The notes beneath the pieces are model-generated. The model was given only the letters and a program-made list of their open reading frames with translations. It was not told the DNA's origin and did not search any database. From an uncultured Clostridia bacterium (lineage in GTDB: Bacteria > Bacillota > Clostridia > Peptostreptococcales > Anaerovoracaceae): a DNA stretch of 19,256 nucleotides. The stretch covers positions 1-19,256 of the forward strand of contig CAKQUI010000030.1 of the NCBI GenBank assembly GCA_934277495.1, written 5' to 3'. Made by a program: the position numbers and the translations under genes. Positions 13,704 to 19,256 of this stretch are shown one piece after another (positions within the stretch are counted from its first letter, which is position 1; each line of letters begins with the position of its first letter).

Positions 13704-14570
13704 ATGAAGCGGCAGAAGATAGATCTTCATATACACACTCTGTATTCAGACGGCATGTCGGAACCTGCAGATATCGTGGAATGTGCTGCGGAGCAGGATT
13801 ATGATCTCATAGCGATAACAGATCATGACGGTATCGGCGGCATCAGCGAGGCGCAGGAAGCAGGCAGAAGGCTGGGACTCAGAGTGATATCCGGCATAGA
13901 ACTTGCCACAGAGAACAGAGACGGCATCGGTTTCCATATACTCGGATATGATTTCGATACATCAGATGAAGACATGCTTGCAGCCATAGAAGAGCTGAAG
14001 CAGTACAGAGAGGAACGGAACATCGCTCTTGTCAAAGCAATGAACGAGCTGGGATGCGAGATCACTATGGAGGAGCTGCGTGAGCGTCAGCCACACGGAT
14101 ACATCGGCAAGCCGGTGATCGCAAGGCTCCTGGCAGAGAAGGGATATATCGCAGACCATCACGACGCTTATATCCCCGGACAGTTTCTGGAAAGCCCCGA
14201 GGCACGCAGTGTGAAACGTCGCAAGATAAGCACCGAGGACAGCATAAAGCTCATCAGGAATGCCGGCGGCATTGCAGTCATGGCTCATCCGATACAGACA
14301 AAAGGCATCGGGACGCCAGGTACAGAAGATTTTTATCGCAACATCAGCAGTATCATCGCAGAACTGAAGGCACAGGGGCTGGACGGACTGGAATGTTACC
14401 ATCCGGATCAGAACGCCGGACAGACCCGGCGGTTCATCAGTATAGCGAGAGGATACGGACTGAAGATAACAAGAGGCTCCGACTTCCACGGACCGGACTA
14501 TATGGACGCAGACAAAACAGCAGATCCCGAAGAAACAGGAGATCCACAGCTGATACAGTTTGGAGAATAG
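13704..14570 (+). CDS. PHP-domain phosphoesterase (RNase AM/TrpH-like)
   Basis: A 288-aa cytoplasmic enzyme of the PHP family. The metal ligands are in place: DLHIHTLYSDG (His9, His11, Asp16), ITDHDG (Asp40, His41), ISGIELATE (Glu66), GFHILGYDF, VMAHPIQ, GLECYHPDQN and the closing GSDFHGPD. The layout fits the YciV/TrpH group, which acts on 3',5'-bisphosphate nucleotides or the 5' ends of RNA; the exact substrate cannot be read from sequence. It starts 7 bases after the DJ-1 gene and ends at a strong terminator, closing the riboswitch operon. A nucleotide-related activity would fit the operon theme. Confidence 0.9.
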   Translation: MKRQKIDLHIHTLYSDGMSEPADIVECAAEQDYDLIAITDHDGIGGISEAQEAGRRLGLRVISGIELATENRDGIGFHILGYDFDTSDEDMLAAIEELKQYREERNIALVKAMNELGCEITMEELRERQPHGYIGKPVIARLLAEKGYIADHHDAYIPGQFLESPEARSVKRRKISTEDSIKLIRNAGGIAVMAHPIQTKGIGTPGTEDFYRNISSIIAELKAQGLDGLECYHPDQNAGQTRRFISIARGYGLKITRGSDFHGPDYMDADKTADPEETGDPQLIQFGE

Positions 14571-14574
14571 CAGA

Positions 14575-14601
14575 CAGCACACCAGAAGGTGTGCTGTTTT
14601 T
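14575..14601 (+). terminator. Terminator of the purine transporter operon
   Basis: CAGCACACC (14575-14583) pairs perfectly with GGTGTGCTG (14588-14596) around AGAA, followed by five T. Confidence 0.93.
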
Positions 14602-14620
14602 ATGTGGCCAGTGCATAGCA

Positions 14621-14868
14621 GGATGAAAGCCCGTCGGTCAGCAAAAGGGACGAAACGGAAAGACAAAGCCGCAAAAACGACCCATTTTGCCTTTCCGGAA
14701 CCTGGAAAGACACCATCAACACGACCGCAAACTAGCCAAAGGGACGAAAATCACGATTCCAGTGATGATAACGTCCCTTTTTGATCGACCCAGCTCAAAC
14801 GATACAGCAGTACGAAGCGAAAAAGGACGAAACCTGCAGAAATCAAAGCAAAAACGTCCCATTTATCC
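14621..14868. repeat. Palindrome array I (three units: alpha, beta, gamma)
   Basis: Three about 45-base imperfect palindromes at 14644-14688 (alpha), 14738-14782 (beta) and 14820-14864 (gamma). Each starts with AAAGGGACGAAA or AAAAAGGACGAAA and ends with AACG(A/T)CCC plus ATTT or TTTT. Alpha pairs GGGACG with CGACCC, leaving one A-A mismatch. Beta pairs GGGACG with CGTCCC and has a second stem, ATCAC/GTGAT, plus a five-T tail. Gamma pairs GGACG with CGTCC. The whole block, including the roughly 50-base spacers, is homologous to 17341-17598 in the same orientation. No protein gene is supported between 14571 and 15010. Confidence 0.8.
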
Positions 14869-14974
14869 TGAGGCCAACGATACAATAAGCCAGCTGCAAC
14901 ACTGATCCCTCACCCCCCAAATATAATATTTCTGATTTATGCCTGTTATTTTTGAAAGAATTGTCTCAGGCATT

Positions 14975-14983
14975 TGATATAAT
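14975..14983 (+). promoter_or_regulatory. Extended -10 promoter of the secreted-protein pair
   Basis: TGA directly followed by TATAAT (14978-14983) makes an extended -10 element. No good -35 box is at 17 bases (TTGAAA lies 20 bases upstream). AGGAGGAAGGAG follows within about 10 bases, so the leader is very short. Confidence 0.5.
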
Positions 14984-15010
14984 CGTGTCAGGAGGAAGGA
15001 GTGATATCAA

Positions 15011-15883
15011 ATGTCAGGATCGAGAAAGATAGTTGCAGCAGTGATCGCATCAGCACTGATCGTAATATGTTTCCCTGTATTTTCATATGGAGCATCGAAA
15101 CCGGAAAAAGTGAATTCATTAAAAGTCACACAGGAACAAAACAGCACCAGGACATCAGCAAGGTGGAAACGTGTATCGGGCGCCAGTGGATATGAACTTC
15201 AGAGAAAATCGGGAAGCAGTTCGTGGAAAACAGTCAAAACTGTAAAATCAGGAAAGACTGTTAAATGCGTTACCGGCAAACAGAACAAAGGAATCACATA
15301 CAAATACCGGGTAAGAGCATACAGGAAATCCGGCAGCAGAAAAAAATACGGCAAGTCAAGCGATACTAAGACTTTGCGTATAGTGAATCCGAAGCCTGTA
15401 TTTTCATCATTGAGGTTCAAATACCAGCATCTGGATAACTATAATGGTAAATCAGGATATATGATGACCCAGAGTTTCAGAAGTGACGGGAAAAATGCTG
15501 ATATAAATATGTATCTTAGAGGAAAATACGGACCATGCACAGACAGGTTCATTGACGACGATGACCAGGGCTATGCAGGCGTCACATACTGTATGAAACA
15601 GCCGGTAGTCAGTATAAAAAACGGATCGTCAGCAGAAAAGCGTACAACAGCTTCATCTGCAGTCATAAAACCGGGTACAGTGTTCACATTCAGAAGGTTC
15701 ATACCGGACGACAGCGATTGCAATGCGTATGACGCTGAAGGCTATTTACTTTACTGCATATCTGCGGAAGAGTACTTCGATGGATTCGACACTGATCTGT
15801 CGGTACAGCACTGGATCAACATGAGATACAGGGATAAATTCAGGACTTTGCAATATTCGGATGATACTTACGATATACTATGA
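15011..15883 (+). CDS. Secreted protein with N-terminal fibronectin type III-like domain
   Basis: A 290-aa protein. Residues 1-28 are a signal peptide (KIVAAVIASALIVICFPVFSYGA). Residues about 30-128 form an Fn3-like domain: KVNSLKVTQ...STRTSARWKRVSGASGYELQRKSG, SWKTVKTVKSGKTVKCV, YKYRVRAYRKSG, with the WxxVxGAxGYE core used by many Clostridia cell-surface proteins. Residues 130-290 are unrecognised, with several aromatic and acidic motifs (IDDDDQGYAGVTY, SAEEYFDGFDTDLSVQHW) and no sortase motif or anchor, so the protein is probably released or held non-covalently. A strong AGGAGG site precedes the ATG. The BIG2 gene starts 24 bases after its stop, so the two likely form an operon. Both are enclosed by the palindrome arrays. 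Confidence 0.83.
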   Translation: MSGSRKIVAAVIASALIVICFPVFSYGASKPEKVNSLKVTQEQNSTRTSARWKRVSGASGYELQRKSGSSSWKTVKTVKSGKTVKCVTGKQNKGITYKYRVRAYRKSGSRKKYGKSSDTKTLRIVNPKPVFSSLRFKYQHLDNYNGKSGYMMTQSFRSDGKNADINMYLRGKYGPCTDRFIDDDDQGYAGVTYCMKQPVVSIKNGSSAEKRTTASSAVIKPGTVFTFRRFIPDDSDCNAYDAEGYLLYCISAEEYFDGFDTDLSVQHWINMRYRDKFRTLQYSDDTYDIL

Positions 15884-15907
15884 TCTCAATAGAAAGGAAT
15901 GGGTAAC

Positions 15908-17230
15908 ATGAGTTTTATACAGAACAGAAATTTTATACGGATAACAGTTATCGCACTGGCAGTTTCATGTCTGACATGGTTGATGCCTGCCGGGGCTTTT
16001 GCAGAAAGCGAAAGCGAGGGGCAGTCGCCGGACAGACCGGAGACTATCATGCGGTATGGAGTGGATCTGAATGATTTTGCAGGTGACGACAAAGCAGTGA
16101 CCGGAGTAACCTTGAACAGATCCTCCGTTACAGTGCGGATAGGCAAGACAAAGCAGCTGAAAGCCACCGTTCTGCCGGAAACTGCCGGAAATAAAAATAT
16201 CAGCTGGTCGTCAGCAGACAAAAGCATAGCATCAGTGGATCAGAACGGCGTCGTGAAGGCAAGGAAACGTGGAGAAACAACTGTAACGGCAACTACTGAG
16301 GAAGGCGGTTTTACAGCAAGCTGCATAATATATACAGAAACCGTTACTGATGATGGTCAGATCAAACTTGCCAGCAAAGACCCTTACAATGGAACCAAAA
16401 GCAGCAGCAAAGTCATAGCCCGCATCAGTGACTATGACGGCAAGAGTGTGTACTGGTTCAAATCGGAATTCGGACAGGTCAGGGAAGGTGATGAAGGATC
16501 ATTTGATGATGTCTATTACGACGATTTTGACTACTATTATGATAGTGATGTATTGTACAAGACTGTAAGACTTGCTGCATACGACAGCAGCGGCAAGCGC
16601 ATAAAATCCGTATGGGCAGACAGAGACAACCGTGGATACTTTTCCCTGGGCAGCAGGGAAATGAAAAAATCCCAGGATTATACTGTCAAAGTCGAGAACT
16701 GCAGCGAGTGGTACAGCTATATAATGTGCTGGTATAAAGACATATACAGAGGATATGCTACCGGCATGAAAGGAAAGAAAAGCATCACTCTGGAACAGAA
16801 GCAGGAATATCCGGTATGCTACCCCTATGGGTATACACCGGAAAACACATACTCCACTATAACCTGGAAATCCAGCAACACGAAAATTGCAACTGTCGAT
16901 AGAGACGGATATGTCAGAGCAAAGCGTGTAGGCAAATGTACCATAACCGGCAAATTCGAAAACGGCCCAGTCATCAAGTGGCGTATCACAGTAAAGAAAC
17001 CTGCACCACGGCTCAACGCTACGATGCTGTATATGTATAAACACCAGTACTTCAATCTCAAGATAGAAAACAAACACGGCGGAAAAGTAAAGTTCTGGTC
17101 CACCAATAAAAAAGTTGCAACAGTTACCAAAAAAGGAAAGGTAAAGTCAAAAGGATACGGGAAATGCTATATAAAAGCAAAGTATAAAGGCAAGACCTAT
17201 AAATGCAAAGTCAAGGTGATAAAGTATTGA
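15908..17230 (+). CDS. Secreted protein with three BIG2 (bacterial Ig-like) domains
   Basis: The start at 15908 is preferred over the in-frame ATG at 15899 because the AAAGGA site touches the earlier ATG and stands about nine bases from the later one. The product is 440 aa. A signal peptide (FIRITVIALAVSCLTWLMPAGAFA) is followed by a short acidic linker. A first BIG2 domain spans residues about 60-145 (VTGVTLNRSSVTVRIGKTKQ..ATVLPETA..ISWSSADKSIASVDQNGVVKA). A unique middle section is rich in Asp/Tyr. A second BIG2-like domain follows (ITWKSSNTKIATVDRDGYVRAKRVGKCTITG), then a third (VKFWSTNKKVATVTKKGKVKSKGYGKCYIKAKY). The C terminus is very Lys-rich with no anchor motif. BIG2 domains usually serve adhesion or stalk roles on the cell surface. 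It is probably co-transcribed with the Fn3-like gene. Confidence 0.87.
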   Translation: MSFIQNRNFIRITVIALAVSCLTWLMPAGAFAESESEGQSPDRPETIMRYGVDLNDFAGDDKAVTGVTLNRSSVTVRIGKTKQLKATVLPETAGNKNISWSSADKSIASVDQNGVVKARKRGETTVTATTEEGGFTASCIIYTETVTDDGQIKLASKDPYNGTKSSSKVIARISDYDGKSVYWFKSEFGQVREGDEGSFDDVYYDDFDYYYDSDVLYKTVRLAAYDSSGKRIKSVWADRDNRGYFSLGSREMKKSQDYTVKVENCSEWYSYIMCWYKDIYRGYATGMKGKKSITLEQKQEYPVCYPYGYTPENTYSTITWKSSNTKIATVDRDGYVRAKRVGKCTITGKFENGPVIKWRITVKKPAPRLNATMLYMYKHQYFNLKIENKHGGKVKFWSTNKKVATVTKKGKVKSKGYGKCYIKAKYKGKTYKCKVKVIKY

Positions 17231-17269
17231 AACTGCGCTTTGATAAGCCCCGTGCAGAGCTTCAGACTG

Positions 17270-17598
17270 AAAGGGACGAAACAGCGCAATAAAGCCGCAA
17301 AAACGACCCATTTCCACAAGGAACCCGCAAGACTGCAAAGCCATGAAAGCCAGCCGGTCGGCCAAAGGGACGAAACAGAGCAGTAAAGCCGCAAAAACGA
17401 CCCATTTGATCCTGACGCAACATAAAAAGACGCCAGTCACACGACCACAAACAAGCCAAAGGGACGAAAATCACAATTCAAGTGATGATAACGTCCCTTT
17501 TTGATCGACCCAGATCAGAAATCAAGCCAGCAACATAGCAGCGTGAAGTGAAAAAGGACGAAACCCGCAGAAATCAAAGCAAAAACGTCCCATTCCAT
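17270..17598. repeat. Palindrome array II (four units: alpha, alpha, beta, gamma)
   Basis: Units lie at 17270-17313 (alpha), 17364-17407 (alpha), 17458-17502 (beta) and 17551-17594 (gamma). Start-to-start distances are 94, 94 and 93 bases. The last three units and their spacers match array I in sequence and order. The beta unit keeps its inner stem ATCAC/GTGAT while its loop differs from array I (AATTCAA against GATTCCA). The beta hairpin with five T could terminate the secreted-protein operon on the plus strand. No protein gene is supported between 17231 and 17700. Confidence 0.82.
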
Positions 17599-17610
17599 TA
17601 CACTTGAATA

Positions 17611-17640
17611 TTGGACGCATCATATACACTGTGCTATAAT
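17611..17640 (+). promoter_or_regulatory. Promoter of the sigma/anti-sigma operon
   Basis: TTGGAC (17611-17616), 18-base spacer, perfect TATAAT (17635-17640), 60 bases before the start at 17701. This is a housekeeping-type promoter; an additional ECF-type autoregulatory promoter was not recognised. Confidence 0.7.
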
Positions 17641-17700
17641 ACTAACCGAAACTCACAGGATATGCAGCAGAGGATACACCTAAACGGAGGAAGCAGCTGA

Positions 17701-18285
17701 ATGGACAAGGACCGGGAAGAACTGGCGGATTTTTATAAAAAGAATATAAAACCGAGGTCAGGCGATATATATAAAATCGTCTGTGCGGTGATCGAAGAAG
17801 AGGATGCTGCAAAGGACATAACTCAGGATATATTGCTGAAGTCCTGGGAAAAGCTGGCTTCGCTGAAAGACAGGACAAAATACTGGCAGTGGGTAGAATC
17901 GATCACAGGTAATGAAATCAGAGGATATATGCGCAAAAAGAAAACAAGACAGAAATTCTTATCCAATATATCTTTTGATGATATGGCTGATCAGCTGACA
18001 GCTGCGAGCGATATCATGGCAACGGAGGCTGACCTGCTGGAAATCATGGTCCATGAGGAAGAACAGATGATGGTAATGGAGGGACTTGCCAGTCTGGACG
18101 ACCGTGACAGTATGATAATAAAAATGCATCTTGTGGCAGGGATGTCACTCAAGGACATCGCATCAGCAATGGAGATAAATTACGGTACGATAAGAGTTAC
18201 ATACTCAAGAGCGCTGAAAAAACTCAAAGAGGCGTATATGAGATTCGAGAGGGGAGGTTGTGGCAGTGAACAGAAGCAAAAATGA
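17701..18285 (+). CDS. ECF-type RNA polymerase sigma factor
   Basis: A 194-aa protein with the two-domain ECF sigma layout. Sigma region 2 is at residues about 20-80 (DIYKIVCAVIEEEDAAKDITQDILLKSWEKLASL..YWQWVESITGNEIRGYMRKKK), including the DxxQDxxLK(S/A)W pattern that contacts core polymerase. A linker of about 45 residues is acidic and Met-rich. Region 4 is at about 135-185 (LASLDDRDSMIIKMHLVAGMSLKDIASAMEINYGTIRVTYSRALKKLKE), a helix-turn-helix for the -35 box. GGAGG precedes the ATG. The next gene overlaps it by 20 bases and encodes a membrane protein of anti-sigma type, so release of this factor probably depends on an envelope signal. It stands next to the secreted Ig-like genes. Confidence 0.9.
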   Translation: MDKDREELADFYKKNIKPRSGDIYKIVCAVIEEEDAAKDITQDILLKSWEKLASLKDRTKYWQWVESITGNEIRGYMRKKKTRQKFLSNISFDDMADQLTAASDIMATEADLLEIMVHEEEQMMVMEGLASLDDRDSMIIKMHLVAGMSLKDIASAMEINYGTIRVTYSRALKKLKEAYMRFERGGCGSEQKQK

Positions 18286-19024
18286 TGAAATACATGATCA
18301 GCTTATGAAAAAGTTCAGAGAAGCGGATCGTAAATACAATAGTGATGAACGGGAAATACCTGACTTCGATTTTTCATTCCTTGACGATGATGCACACAAT
18401 GCTGGATCAAGTGAAAAAAAGAAAAAGGTTCCTTTCTCTACAGGGCGCAGATTCGCAGCTGCTGCAGCTTGTATCATGATCGTTCTGCTGTCGGCAAATA
18501 TACTTCTTATAGCTACAGACAGTACGGATACATATGGTGATCGAGGTCTTCTGCATCGTATAAAAACCGGGGTATCAGGTCTTTTTACTGATGAAGAATC
18601 AGCTGACAGTGATGGCATCAGAGACAGTATATCGATAACAGATATGAAGAATATAAAGTCTGCAAAAAAATTCCTTCCAAAACTTTATGTTCCAGGATAT
18701 CTGCCAGAGGGGTATGAGCTTAAAAAGCTCGAAATAGATGAATATTACTCAGGTGATATCATGGGGCGATATGATTTTATGAATGACAAAGAGCAGGAGA
18801 TGACAATAGATTTTGAATATATAGCGGGTGATATATCATACAGTACCGTCTCACAGGGCGAGCTGACAGAGCTGCCGGACAGAAAGATATACGTTACTGA
18901 AGACAGTGTCAATGATGAGGTCTGTGCTGAGATCTATACAGAAGAGTGCAAGCTGTCAGTAACTGGAATCAAAGAACTAAAAAACGATATCATAAAAGTC
19001 GCATGTGATCTGTCAAACCAGTAG
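18266..19024 (+). CDS. Membrane anti-sigma-like protein with DUF4367-like extracellular domain
   Basis: GTG at 18266 is taken as the start because GGGGAGG (18251-18257) stands eight bases before it; a GTG at 18260 is too close to that site. The product is 252 aa. An N-terminal cytoplasmic part of about 60 residues (EIHDQLMKKFREADRKYN..., acidic PDFDFSFLDDD, then KKKK) could bind the sigma factor. One membrane helix follows at residues about 63-83 (RRFAAAAACIMIVLLSANILLIA). The external domain contains KKFLPKLYVPGYLPEGYELKKLEI, the typical opening of DUF4367/DUF4179-type domains paired with sigma factors. No zinc-binding HxxxCxxC motif is present, so it is not a ZAS-type anti-sigma. The 20-base overlap with the sigma gene indicates translational coupling. 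Confidence 0.83.
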   Translation: MNRSKNDEIHDQLMKKFREADRKYNSDEREIPDFDFSFLDDDAHNAGSSEKKKKVPFSTGRRFAAAAACIMIVLLSANILLIATDSTDTYGDRGLLHRIKTGVSGLFTDEESADSDGIRDSISITDMKNIKSAKKFLPKLYVPGYLPEGYELKKLEIDEYYSGDIMGRYDFMNDKEQEMTIDFEYIAGDISYSTVSQGELTELPDRKIYVTEDSVNDEVCAEIYTEECKLSVTGIKELKNDIIKVACDLSNQ

Positions 19025-19043
19025 AGTTTGCAGCATTGCAGAG

Positions 19044-19096
19044 AAAAAGACATTTTCAACAGCTTCGCTTATTGCTGTGGAAAATGTCTTTTTTTA
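19044..19096 (+). terminator. Terminator of the sigma/anti-sigma operon
   Basis: A long hairpin: AAAAAGACATTTTC plus ACAGC on the left pairs with GCTGT plus GAAAATGTCTTTTT on the right around a roughly ten-base loop, ending in a run of seven or more T. Confidence 0.93.
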
Positions 19097-19101
19097 TTAT
19101 G

Positions 19102-19256
19102 TAGGAAATATCATTTTCGATATTTCCGGAATATCAACAAAAGTTTCATATGATAAAACGTGGCGAAGCCACTTTTGTTCGTAAGCGCCTAATAACATGA
19201 TGCCTTTAATCCACACACAAATTATGAAATAATCACTCTGAGTTGTAAAATATCAG
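19102..19256. other. Hairpin-rich intergenic end of window
   Basis: Contains GGAAATATC/GATATTTCC (19104-19112 and 19119-19127), then ACAAAAGT...ACTTTTGT enclosing a tight GTGGC-GAA-GCCAC hairpin (19160-19172) followed by TTTTG. The second structure could be a terminator for a gene beyond the window or part of a repeat element. No coding frame is supported to the end. Confidence 0.5.

Noticed and set aside
14961-14983. TTGTCT/TATAAT promoter pair
   Set aside because: The spacing is only 11 bases; the extended -10 element is the better explanation for the promoter here.
17147-17474. Long minus-strand frames spanning several array units
   Set aside because: They run from array II into the BIG2 gene or across spacers; unit-to-unit spacing breaks the frame and no good ribosome binding site precedes them. 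The repeated 14-codon pattern is kept only as a finding.
14644-17594. CRISPR array
   Set aside because: Repeats are about 45 bases with internal variation, the spacers are themselves homologous between arrays, and no cas gene is present.

Overview
The window looks like chromosomal DNA from an anaerobic, low-to-mid GC Bacillota, most likely a gut-type member of Clostridia. This rests on consistently strong AGGAGG-type ribosome binding sites, TTGACA/TATAAT promoters, lipobox-bearing lipoproteins, a Firmicutes-style nucleoside ABC transporter behind a purine riboswitch, and large lysine-rich secreted proteins with Ig-like, Fn3-like and PPC-like domains. No phage structural genes, transposases, CRISPR arrays or rRNA genes are visible. 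Species cannot be named from the sequence alone.

Left part (1-3300): the 3' portion of a secreted beta-sandwich protein; a compact type I toxin-antitoxin-like locus (26-residue holin-like toxin on the minus strand, antisense RNA on the plus strand); a gene-free, hairpin-rich stretch holding a copied 3' end of tRNA-Ala; tRNA-Ala(GGC) and tRNA-Thr(CGT) on the minus strand; then a promoter and a two-gene operon of small proteins (a SHOCT-like one and an 87-aa one).

Centre-left (3300-7800): a lipoprotein metallo-beta-lactamase-fold hydrolase of the ComEC C-terminal type with an extra Cys-rich tail; an intergenic structured repeat; a minus-strand single-pass membrane protein with a long low-complexity linker; and a divergent operon of a DivIVA-like coiled-coil protein plus xanthine phosphoribosyltransferase (xpt).

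Centre-right (7800-14600): a promoter, a guanine-type purine riboswitch with terminator, and a six-gene run: BMP-family nucleoside-binding lipoprotein, double-NBD ATPase, two permeases (NupNOPQ-like), a DJ-1/PfpI protein and a PHP-domain phosphoesterase. Together with xpt this forms a purine uptake and salvage block. When intracellular guanine or hypoxanthine is high, the riboswitch would be expected to switch transporter transcription off.

Right part (14600-19256): two secreted proteins (Fn3-like and BIG2 Ig-like) sit between two homologous arrays of about 45-bp imperfect palindromes spaced about 94 bp apart. The arrays have the same order of unit types (alpha-beta-gamma and alpha-alpha-beta-gamma) and form direct repeats around a roughly 2.4 kb cassette. 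Next come an ECF-type sigma factor and a translationally overlapping single-pass membrane anti-sigma-like protein, a strong terminator and further hairpins.

The least explained structures are the palindrome arrays (including a repeated 14-codon pattern on the minus strand), the dispersed intergenic element at about 1.9 kb and 4.5 kb, and the toxin gene whose expected start codon reads ATT.
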